Positions 1 through 4,454 of a stretch of 5,762 nucleotides of DNA are shown piece by piece (positions within the stretch are counted from its first letter, which is position 1; each line of letters opens with the position of its first letter). Origin of the DNA: Streptomyces sp. NRRL F-525 (lineage in GTDB: Bacteria; Actinomycetota; Actinomycetes; Streptomycetales; Streptomycetaceae); assembly GCF_000716605.1 (NCBI RefSeq), contig NZ_JNXE01000088.1, positions 1 through 5,762 on the forward strand, given 5' to 3'. The notes below the pieces were generated by a model. The model ran no database searches. It saw only the letters and a list, made by a program, of their open reading frames with translations, and was not told the origin of the DNA. Position numbers and translations under genes: made by a program.

Positions 1-62
1 GTTCCGATTTCCTCGGTGCTTTCCAGGTTTCCGCTTCCGCGTTTCCCTTTCCGGCGGTTCCG
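1..62 (-). ncRNA. Start of the 5' leader of a ribosomal RNA operon (pre-16S leader), partial
   Basis: Read on the minus strand, this purine-rich stretch (GGAACCGCCGGAAAGGGAAA, then GCGGAAACCTGGAAAGCACC and GAGGAAATCGGAAC) matches my memory of the transcribed leader upstream of Streptomyces 16S rRNA genes. In those operons it follows a GATAGAGT-type -10 box, as it does here. The 16S gene itself would lie left of the window, a few hundred bases further on, and is not seen. In the cell this RNA is cut off during rRNA maturation. No protein-coding frame makes sense here. The identification rests on recall of the leader sequence, not on an alignment. Confidence 0.72.
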
Positions 63-91
63 ACTCTATCAGATCCTTTCGGGCCTGACTC
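63..91 (-). promoter_or_regulatory. rrn promoter, leader-proximal (-10 TAGAGT)
   Basis: On the minus strand a TAGAGT -10 hexamer (68 down to 63) sits inside GGATCTGATAGAGTCGGAAC, the box typical of Streptomyces rrn promoters. At a 17-bp spacing the -35 position reads GAGTCA (91 down to 86), which keeps only the G, C and A of TTGACA. The weak -35 lies inside a perfect 6-bp inverted repeat, CTGACT/AGTCAG with a CCC loop (85-99), which could form a hairpin when transcribed from the upstream promoter. Streptomyces rrn operons are known to have several tandem promoters. Confidence 0.6.
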
Positions 92-142
92 CCAGTCAGC
101 GGGGCTTGTCTTCCCGGCCGTTGGGCCGTTCCGACGAGTGAG

Positions 143-172
143 ACTTTAGCGGATTCCTGAGTCCCGAGCGAA
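143..172 (-). promoter_or_regulatory. rrn promoter, distal (-10 TAAAGT)
   Basis: A second rrn-type -10 box, TAAAGT (148 down to 143), lies 80 bp upstream of the first within AATCCGCTAAAGTCTCACTC, a sequence I associate with Streptomyces rRNA operon control regions. At an 18-bp spacing the -35 position reads TTCGCT (172 down to 167), a poor match to TTGACA. The ten bases GGAATCCGC plus the preceding A or C, next to the box, recur 47 bp upstream on the same strand (plus-strand GCGGATTCCT at 149-158 and 196-205). That spacing suggests a duplicated promoter or activator element. Confidence 0.5.
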
Positions 173-396
173 TCGGGGGGTGCGTCCTTTCGAACGCGGA
201 TTCCTCATTTCGCAAATACGCATGCCAATACAACGCGACGACGGATCGTCGATTGTTTGTAGGTACCTGTGGAATGGCTGTCCGGGGACCGACCGGGGTC
301 GGCGCTCACGTCGGACAACTCGGAGAACACTACGTACGCGGTAGGGGCGTGTCAACTCCGCTCCGGAGAGCACTGCAGAGGCGTACGCTGGGTGAC
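173..396. other. Divergent control spacer between the rrn promoters and the trpS leader
   Basis: I see no gene here. The spacer holds upstream rrn control sequence on the left and must contain the trpS promoter on the right. Short symmetries are visible: CGACGA/TCGTCG with a 4-base loop (236-251) and CCGACC/GGTCGG around a GG centre (289-302). Either could be a protein site or chance in G+C-rich DNA. The longer open frames across this stretch have no recognisable protein, no convincing ribosome binding site and mixed codon use. Confidence 0.5.
312..340 (+). promoter_or_regulatory. Possible promoter of the trpS leader transcript
   Basis: CGGACA (312-317) matches four of six bases of TTGACA and is followed after 17 bp by TACGCG (335-340), which keeps only the TA of the -10 consensus. 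It would start RNA near 347 and give a leader of roughly 200 nt before the synthetase. This is a weak match chosen partly by position, and the true promoter could be elsewhere between about 205 and 390. Confidence 0.25.
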
Positions 397-438
397 GTGA
401 CTACGCATACGTGCACCCAGCAGTGGTGGGCCGCCTGA
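397..438 (+). CDS. Trp attenuator leader peptide (13 aa, tandem Trp codons)
   Basis: A short frame, GTG start, encodes MTTHTCTQQWWAA followed by TGA. The two adjacent UGG codons (424-429) directly abut the first of four pairing segments in the downstream RNA. This is the arrangement of regulatory leader peptides in transcription attenuation: ribosomes stall at the Trp codons when charged tRNA-Trp is scarce. The peptide probably has no function beyond its translation. GTG 397 is preferred for its compact size and the GGTGA (391-395) just upstream, which can pair with the 3' end of 16S rRNA although it lies very close. An in-frame GTG at 349 would give a 29-residue version. The exact start is uncertain; the Trp-Trp and stop are not. 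Confidence 0.72.
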   Translation: MTTHTCTQQWWAA

Positions 439-474
439 CGGCGGCCGTACACACGTATGTACTCAACGGCCGCC
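429..474 (+). promoter_or_regulatory. Trp-responsive attenuator: 1:2 pause and 2:3 antiterminator hairpins
   Basis: Four segments carry alternating complementary sequence. Segment 1 (429-435, GGCCGCC) pairs with 440-446 (GGCGGCC) in 7 bp around a TGAC loop that holds the leader stop codon. Segment 2 (440-448, GGCGGCCGT) pairs equally well with segment 3 (466-474, ACGGCCGCC) in 9 perfect bp around a 17-nt loop. Because segment 1 begins with the last base of the second Trp codon, a ribosome stalled there covers it and frees segment 2 to take segment 3. That blocks the terminator formed by segments 3 and 4. This is the logic of classical amino-acid attenuators, and ribosome-mediated attenuation has been proposed for trpRS1 of S. 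coelicolor. Confidence 0.85.
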
Positions 475-500
475 ACATCGGCGGCCGTTCGCGTTTCTCC
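465..500 (+). terminator. Attenuator terminator hairpin (3:4)
   Basis: AACGGCCGCC (465-474) and GGCGGCCGTT (480-489) form a perfect 10-bp stem with an ACATC loop, followed by CGCGTTTCTCC. The tail is only moderately T-rich, as is common for Streptomyces terminators. It shares segment 3 with the antiterminator, so the two structures exclude each other. With enough charged tRNA-Trp the leader ribosome runs to its stop codon, masks segment 2, and this hairpin should end transcription about 55 nt before the synthetase start. Confidence 0.8.
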
Positions 501-552
501 CTCCAGAGGGTCGGCCGGCCGGGTGCGGCGGTCTCTAACAGGAGGTGGAGAG

Positions 553-1548
553 ATGACGCGGGTCTTCAGTGGGGTCAAGCCGACCGGGCATCTGACGCTG
601 GGGAACTACCTGGGCGCCATCCGGCGGTGGGTCGATGTGGATCAGCGGCAGAGCGACGCGCTGTTCTGTGTGGTCGATCTGCACGCGCTGACCGTGGACC
701 ACGATCCGGCGCGGGTGCGCAGGCTCAGTCGGCAGGCGGCGACGCTGTTGCTGGCGGCGGGGCTGGATCCCGAGCTGTGCACCGTGTTCGTACAGAGTCA
801 TGTGGACGAGCACGCGCGGCTGTCGTACGTCATGGAGTGTGTGGCCACCGACGGTGAGATGCGGCGGATGGTGCAGTACAAGGAGAAGGCCGCTCGTGAG
901 CGGGAGCGGGGCGGGAGTGTGCGGCTGTCCTTGCTGACGTATCCCGTGCTGATGGCGGCGGACATCCTGGCGTACGGGACGGACGAGGTGCCGGTCGGGG
1001 ACGACCAGACGCAGCATGTGGAGCTGACCCGGGATCTGGCGGTGCGGTTCAACCAGCGGTATGGCCATACGTTCGTCGTTCCTCGGGCGACCCGGCCGGA
1101 GGTGGCGGCTCGAGTGATGAACCTCCAGGAGCCGACTTCGAAGATGGGGAAGTCGGACGACTCCGGGCCGGGGATCGTCTATCTGCTGGACGAGCCCGAC
1201 GCCGTACGGAAGAAGGTCATGCGGGCCGTGACCGACAGTGGCGCGGAGGTCGTCTACGACCGGGAGGCGCGGCCGGGGGTGGCCAATCTGCTGGAGATCC
1301 TGGCCGCTTGCGGTGGTGGGAACCCCGAGGACCTGAGCGGTGTATATGAGTCGTACGGAACTTTGAAGAAGGACACGGCGGAGGCCGTGGTCGAGCTGCT
1401 CAGGCCCGTGCAGGAGAGGCACAAGGAGTTGTGCGCGGATCCCGCTTATGTGGAAGGGGTGTTGCGGGATGGGGCGGAGAAGGCGAGAGAGATGGCGAAG
1501 CCGATGGTCGACAGCGCGTATCGAGCCATCGGACTTCTGCCTGCGTAG
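553..1548 (+). CDS. trpS1: Tryptophanyl-tRNA synthetase, indolmycin-resistant TrpRS1 type
   Basis: This class I synthetase activates tryptophan with ATP and charges tRNA-Trp in the cytoplasm. The product is 331 residues, normal for bacterial TrpRS. ATG 553 is fixed by AGGAGG (540-545) seven bases upstream and by the family-typical start FSGVKPTG. The ATP-binding HIGH-type motif is TGHLTLGN (11-18), DLHALT (42-47) lies in the Trp pocket, LLTYPVLMAADIL (127-139) and DQTQHVELTRDL (151-162) are family blocks, and the KMSKS loop reads KMGKS (197-201). Lys9 is the key residue: in S. coelicolor TrpRS1 lysine at position 9 was shown to be essential for indolmycin resistance, where sensitive enzymes such as that of Geobacillus carry Gln. 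A second, housekeeping trpS is therefore expected elsewhere in the genome. Expression should be induced by low Trp-tRNA charging through the upstream attenuator. The protein has a single Trp (residue 26), common in this family. Resistance itself is inferred. Confidence 0.95.
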   Translation: MTRVFSGVKPTGHLTLGNYLGAIRRWVDVDQRQSDALFCVVDLHALTVDHDPARVRRLSRQAATLLLAAGLDPELCTVFVQSHVDEHARLSYVMECVATDGEMRRMVQYKEKAARERERGGSVRLSLLTYPVLMAADILAYGTDEVPVGDDQTQHVELTRDLAVRFNQRYGHTFVVPRATRPEVAARVMNLQEPTSKMGKSDDSGPGIVYLLDEPDAVRKKVMRAVTDSGAEVVYDREARPGVANLLEILAACGGGNPEDLSGVYESYGTLKKDTAEAVVELLRPVQERHKELCADPAYVEGVLRDGAEKAREMAKPMVDSAYRAIGLLPA

Positions 1549-1568
1549 TCGCGTGAGCGGTTAGCCGG

Positions 1569-2378
1569 TCAGCTGTTTCCGGAGGCCAGTTCGCGGCTGC
1601 GGTCGCGGGCTGCCTCCAGGGCGGCGATGAGTGCGGCGCGTACGCCGTGGTTCTCGAGTTCGCGGATGGCGTTGATCGTCGTGCCGGCGGGCGAGGTGAC
1701 GTTCTCGCGGAGCTTCACCGGGTGCTCGCCGCTGTCGCGGAGCATGACGGCGGCGCCGATCGCGGACTGGACGATGAGGTCGTGGGCCTTGTCGCGCGGC
1801 AGGCCGAGCAGGATGCCCGCGTCCGTCATGGCTTCGACCAGGTAGAAGAAGTACGCCGGGCCGGAGCCGGAGAGGGCGGTGCAGGCGTCCTGCTGGGACT
1901 CGGGGACGCGGAGCGTCTTGCCCACGGCGCCGAAGATCTCGTCGGCGTACGCGAGATGGGCCTCGGTGGCGTGGCTGCCGGCGGAGATGACGGACATGGC
2001 CTCGTCGACGAGGGCGGGGGTGTTCGTCATGACACGGACGACGGGGGTGCCTGCGGCCAGGCGCTCCTCGAAGAAGGAGGTGGGGATGCCCGCCGCGCCA
2101 CTGATGATCAGGCGGTCGGCGGGGAGGTGCGGGGCGAGTTCGTCGAGGAGGGTGCCCATGTCCTGCGGCTTGACCGTGAGGATCAGGGTGTCGGCGGTCT
2201 TCGCGGCCTCCGGGTTGGTGACCGGGGTGACTCCGTGGCGGGTGCGGAGTTCTTCGGCGCGCTCGGGGCGGCGGGCTGTGACCAGCAGGTCGGCCGGGGC
2301 CCAGCCCGCTCGGATCATTCCGCTGAGCAGGGCCTCACCGATCTTGCCGGTGCCGAGGACTGCGACTTTCTGACTCAT
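1569..2378 (-). CDS. proC: Pyrroline-5-carboxylate reductase
   Basis: It catalyses the last step of proline synthesis, NAD(P)H-dependent reduction of 1-pyrroline-5-carboxylate to L-proline, in the cytoplasm. The 269-residue length is typical. The N-terminal Rossmann fold shows VAVLGTGKIGEALLSG (5-20); the basic TARRPER (34-40) after the second strand suits NADPH. Later come TVKPQDM (68-74), ISGAAGIP (92-99), VVRVMTNTPALV (113-124) and ALSGSGPAYFF (168-178). The C-terminal family signature is VKLRENVTSPAGTTINAIRELE (221-242). In the block usually read as MPNTP the proline is Thr118, a mild deviation. ATG 2378 has GAGGA (2386-2390) seven bases upstream. The gene is convergent with trpS1, with only 20 bp between stops and no strong hairpin there. 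It follows the ABC permease after an 80-bp gap in which I see no clear promoter, so it may be partly read through from the exporter operon. Confidence 0.95.
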   Translation of the reverse strand: MSQKVAVLGTGKIGEALLSGMIRAGWAPADLLVTARRPERAEELRTRHGVTPVTNPEAAKTADTLILTVKPQDMGTLLDELAPHLPADRLIISGAAGIPTSFFEERLAAGTPVVRVMTNTPALVDEAMSVISAGSHATEAHLAYADEIFGAVGKTLRVPESQQDACTALSGSGPAYFFYLVEAMTDAGILLGLPRDKAHDLIVQSAIGAAVMLRDSGEHPVKLRENVTSPAGTTINAIRELENHGVRAALIAALEAARDRSRELASGNS

Positions 2379-2458
2379 GGGCCCATCCTCGCACCGGCCG
2401 TGGGGAGGAGTGGTGGCTGTCCGGCTGGCGGAACGAGACCTCCATGCTCCTCGCTCCT

Positions 2459-3268
2459 CTATGCCGTACGCCTTCTCAGGGTGGCCGCGCCCAGGCACAG
2501 CACCAGCAGCGCGCAGCCGGCCACGATCAGGGCGTCGCGTACGAAGGTGGCGGTCATGTCGGTGTGCTTGAGGACCTCGTTCATGCCGTCGACGGCGTAC
2601 GACATGGGCAGGACGTCGGAGATGGCCTCCAGGACGGGGTGCATGTCGGAGCGCGGAGTGAAGAGGCCGCAGAGGAGGAGTTGGGGGAAGATCACCGCCG
2701 GCATGAACTGGACGGCCTGGAACTCGGACGCCGCGAACGCTGAGACGAAGAGGCCGAGGGCGGTGCCGAGCAGGGCGTCGAGGAGGGCGACCAGAAGGAG
2801 GAGCCAGGGGCTGCCGGTGACGTCGAGGCCCAGGAACCAGACGGCGAGGCCTGTCGCCAGGGCGGACTGGATGATCGCGAGGATGCCGAAGGCGAGGGCG
2901 TAGCCGGCGATCAGGTCGCCTTTGCCCAGCGGCATGGCGAGGAGGCGTTCGAGAGTGCCGGAGGTGCGTTCGCGCAGGGTGGCGATGGAGGTGACCAGGA
3001 ACATCGTGATGAGGGGGAAGATGCCGAGGAGTGAGGCGCCGATGCTGTCGAAGGTGCGCGGGCTGCCGTCGAAGACGTAGCGCAGCAGGACGAGCATCAC
3101 GCACGGGATGAGGATCAGCAGCGCGATCGTCCGGGGGTCGTGGCGGAGCTGGCGCAGGACCCGGGCGGCGGTGGCGGTGGTGCGGGAGGCGCTGAGGGCG
3201 CGGGGACCGGCAGGTGTGGGAGCGCTGGTCGTCGTAGCGGCCGTCGTCGTGGCCGTGTTCGTGCTCAT
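2459..3268 (-). CDS. ABC-2 type exporter permease (DrrB-like)
   Basis: This 269-residue membrane protein is the permease half of a two-gene ABC exporter. After a Thr/Ala-rich N-terminal tail of about 30 residues there are about six hydrophobic segments: roughly 47-65, 79-97, 120-145, 154-176, 186-203 and 235-253. The loop RERTSGTLERLLAMPL (100-115) and the block FTPRSDMHPVLEAISDVLPM (203-222) are characteristic of ABC-2 permeases of the drug and polysaccharide export group. ATG 3268 overlaps the ATPase stop codon as ATGA, and AAGGAG (3277-3282) lies eight bases upstream, so translation is probably coupled. Substrate is unknown; family members export drugs such as daunorubicin, lipids or sugars. 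Membership of the ABC-2 family is clear; a resistance role would be inference. Confidence 0.88.
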   Translation of the reverse strand: MSTNTATTTAATTTSAPTPAGPRALSASRTTATAARVLRQLRHDPRTIALLILIPCVMLVLLRYVFDGSPRTFDSIGASLLGIFPLITMFLVTSIATLRERTSGTLERLLAMPLGKGDLIAGYALAFGILAIIQSALATGLAVWFLGLDVTGSPWLLLLVALLDALLGTALGLFVSAFAASEFQAVQFMPAVIFPQLLLCGLFTPRSDMHPVLEAISDVLPMSYAVDGMNEVLKHTDMTATFVRDALIVAGCALLVLCLGAATLRRRTA

Positions 3269-4119
3269 CGGGTCGGCTCCTTCTGGCGGGCGGTGGCTGC
3301 GGCCTCGTCGACCAGGTGCAGGAAGGCGGCTTCGACCGTGCCGGAGCCGGTGCTGGTGCGGAGGGCGTCCGGGGTGTCGTCGGCGAGGATCTCGCCCTCG
3401 CGCATCAGGAGGAGGCGGTGGCAGCGCTCGGCCTCGTCCATGACGTGGGAGGAGATGAGGAGGGTGGCGCCGCGGGAGGCGGCGATGTCGTGGAAGAGGG
3501 ACCAGAGGTCGCGGCGGAGGACGGGGTCCAGGCCGACGGTGGGTTCGTCGAGGACGAGGAGTTCCGGGGTACCGAGGAGCGCCACGGCCAGGGAGACGCG
3601 GCTGCGTTGGCCGCCGGAGAGGTTGCCGGCGAGGGCGTCGGCGTGGGTGGTGAGGTCGACGTCGGTGATGGCGCGGGTGACGTCGTCGTGGCGGCGGGTG
3701 GCCGCGGCGCGGCCAGGATCGAGGATCGCGGCGAAGTAGTCGAGGTTCTGACGGACCGTCAAGTCGTCGTAGACGGAGGGGGCTTGGGTGACGTAGCCGA
3801 TACGAGTGCGGAGGGTGGGGTGGCCCGCGGGGCGGCCGAGGACGTTCAGGGTGCCGGTGACTTTGGCCTGGGTGCCGACGATCGAGCGCATGAGGGTCGA
3901 CTTGCCGCAGCCGGAGGGGCCGAGGAGGCCGGTGATCTGGCCGCGCGGGACGGTGAAGTCGAGGGCGTGGAGGACGGTGCGGGGGCCGCGGGCGACGGTT
4001 AGGGACTCGGCTTGGATCGCCGGGCCGTGTCCTGCGCCGGGGGCGGTTTCGGGTCGGGTGCCGACTGCGGTGACGGGTGAGGTGTCGGGGGATCCGGGCG
4101 GGCCGGGGAGATAATTCAT
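3265..4119 (-). CDS. ABC exporter ATP-binding protein (DrrA-like)
   Basis: This 284-residue nucleotide-binding protein powers the adjacent ABC-2 permease at the inner face of the membrane. Motifs appear in order: Walker A GPSGCGKST (67-75), Q-loop Gln112 in YVTQAPSVYDDLT, signature LSGGQ (167-171), Walker B LLVLDEP (187-193), D-loop GLD (196-198) and H-loop His225 in SSHVMDEAE. All catalytic elements are intact. The core domain begins near residue 35; the first 33 residues are Pro/Gly/Thr-rich and without known function. The start is ATG 4119 or GTG 4122 directly before it. Neither has a ribosome binding site, and the promoter position predicts a leaderless mRNA. The family resembles daunorubicin-resistance ATPases, but many such pairs have unknown cargo. 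It is probably controlled by a repressor at the palindrome over its start. Confidence 0.9.
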   Translation of the reverse strand: MNYLPGPPGSPDTSPVTAVGTRPETAPGAGHGPAIQAESLTVARGPRTVLHALDFTVPRGQITGLLGPSGCGKSTLMRSIVGTQAKVTGTLNVLGRPAGHPTLRTRIGYVTQAPSVYDDLTVRQNLDYFAAILDPGRAAATRRHDDVTRAITDVDLTTHADALAGNLSGGQRSRVSLAVALLGTPELLVLDEPTVGLDPVLRRDLWSLFHDIAASRGATLLISSHVMDEAERCHRLLLMREGEILADDTPDALRTSTGSGTVEAAFLHLVDEAAATARQKEPTR

Positions 4120-4131
4120 CACGTGATGAAT
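4114..4131. promoter_or_regulatory. Palindromic operator over the exporter start codon
   Basis: ATTCATCACGTGATGAAT is a perfect 18-bp palindrome. It continues with one mismatch pair and two further matching pairs to span 4111-4134. It covers the last two bases of the -10 box, the predicted transcription start and the GTG/ATG start codons of the ATPase gene, where a bound dimer would block RNA polymerase. The size and symmetry fit a TetR- or MarR-type dimeric repressor. I cannot name the regulator, and no regulator gene lies in this window. Confidence 0.75.
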
Positions 4132-4158
4132 AATGCTCCGGCCGGGTGGGGGCGTCAA
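4130..4158 (-). promoter_or_regulatory. Promoter of the ABC exporter operon (TTGACG-N17-CATTAT)
   Basis: On the minus strand TTGACG (4158 down to 4153, five of six consensus bases) is followed after exactly 17 bp by CATTAT (4135 down to 4130, four of six). A start seven bases past the -10 box falls on G4122, the first base of a GTG that immediately precedes ATG 4119. The transcript should therefore be leaderless or nearly so, which agrees with the lack of a purine-rich ribosome binding site. Confidence 0.75.
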
Positions 4159-4454
4159 GTGGGTTCGGTGGGTGCGGGTGCCTTCTCTGGGGAGGGCGGT
4201 CGTGGTCTTCGGTGGGAGGTGTCTCGTCCGGGGAGGGCGGCCGTGATCTTCGGTGGGGGTGTGGGGTGGCGCAGGCGCGTGGGGGTGTGATCGGAAGGGG
4301 GTGGTCCGGTATGTGTGCTTCCGTGGTTGCGGGGTCGTGGCGCGGAGGGGGTGCGCGGTCAACTCGCTTTGGCGACAATGGAATTCAGTTCGCCGTGCCC
4401 TCCCCCGGTGCGGCACCCGCGCATCTCCCGTTCGTCATCGGAGGTGCTGTTGTC
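4136..4454. other. G-rich divergent spacer upstream of the SulP gene
   Basis: About 320 bp without a convincing gene. It holds the exporter -35 box and spacer at its left end, a direct repeat at 4189-4257, and, on the right, the AT-richer patch TTTGGCGACAATGGAATTCA (4368-4387), where GACAAT resembles a -10 box without a good -35 partner. The SulP ribosome binding site is at 4440-4445. The frames open through the region on both strands lack protein-like composition. I cannot place the SulP promoter with confidence. Confidence 0.5.
4189..4257. repeat. Imperfect direct repeat, 28 bp, two copies 41 bp apart
   Basis: Copies at 4189-4216 and 4230-4257 both read GGGGAGGGCGG, then T or C, CGTG, G or A, and TCTTCGGTGGG, so 26 of 28 bases agree. 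The core TTCGGTGGG occurs a third time at 4164-4172, giving a loose 41-44 bp period. It lies just upstream of the exporter promoter and may be a duplicated regulatory site or simply a tandem duplication in noncoding DNA. Confidence 0.75.

Noticed and set aside
115..128. CGGCC/GGCCG hairpin as a transcription terminator
   Set aside because: The stem is only 5 bp, there is no T tract, and it lies within transcribed rrn upstream sequence rather than after a gene.
457..552. N-terminal extension of TrpRS by 32 residues
   Set aside because: The family begins at the FSG block, AGGAGG sits just before ATG 553, and the extension would be translated from attenuator RNA.
602..632. Single Trp residue in TrpRS as an adaptation to Trp starvation
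   Set aside because: Characterised bacterial TrpRS such as the Geobacillus enzyme also have one Trp, so it is a family trait rather than something special here.
411..857. Plus-strand open frame of 148 codons overlapping the trpS leader and gene start
   Set aside because: It overlaps the attenuator and the well-supported synthetase in another frame, and its Arg/Ala/Gly-rich product resembles no protein family. It is a shadow of G+C-rich DNA.
535..1422. Long minus-strand frame opposite trpS1
   Set aside because: Its product is rich in His, Pro, Arg and Gln as expected from the antisense of a high-G+C gene, and the sense gene is certain.
1549..1568. Bidirectional terminator between convergent trpS1 and proC
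   Set aside because: Only a 3-bp CGG/CCG stem is visible in the 20-bp gap. Any terminator must lie within the neighbouring coding ends or be factor-dependent.
2401..2458. GAGGAG/CTCCTC inverted repeat in the permease-proC gap as a terminator
   Set aside because: The arms are 6 bp with a loop of about 36 nt and no T tract; purine-rich ribosome-binding-like sequence explains it as well.
2379..3104. Possible N-terminal extension of proC by an upstream in-frame open stretch
   Set aside because: The extension is Pro/Arg/His-rich antisense-like sequence overlapping the ABC permease, and ATG 2378 has a good GAGGA site and the exact family start.
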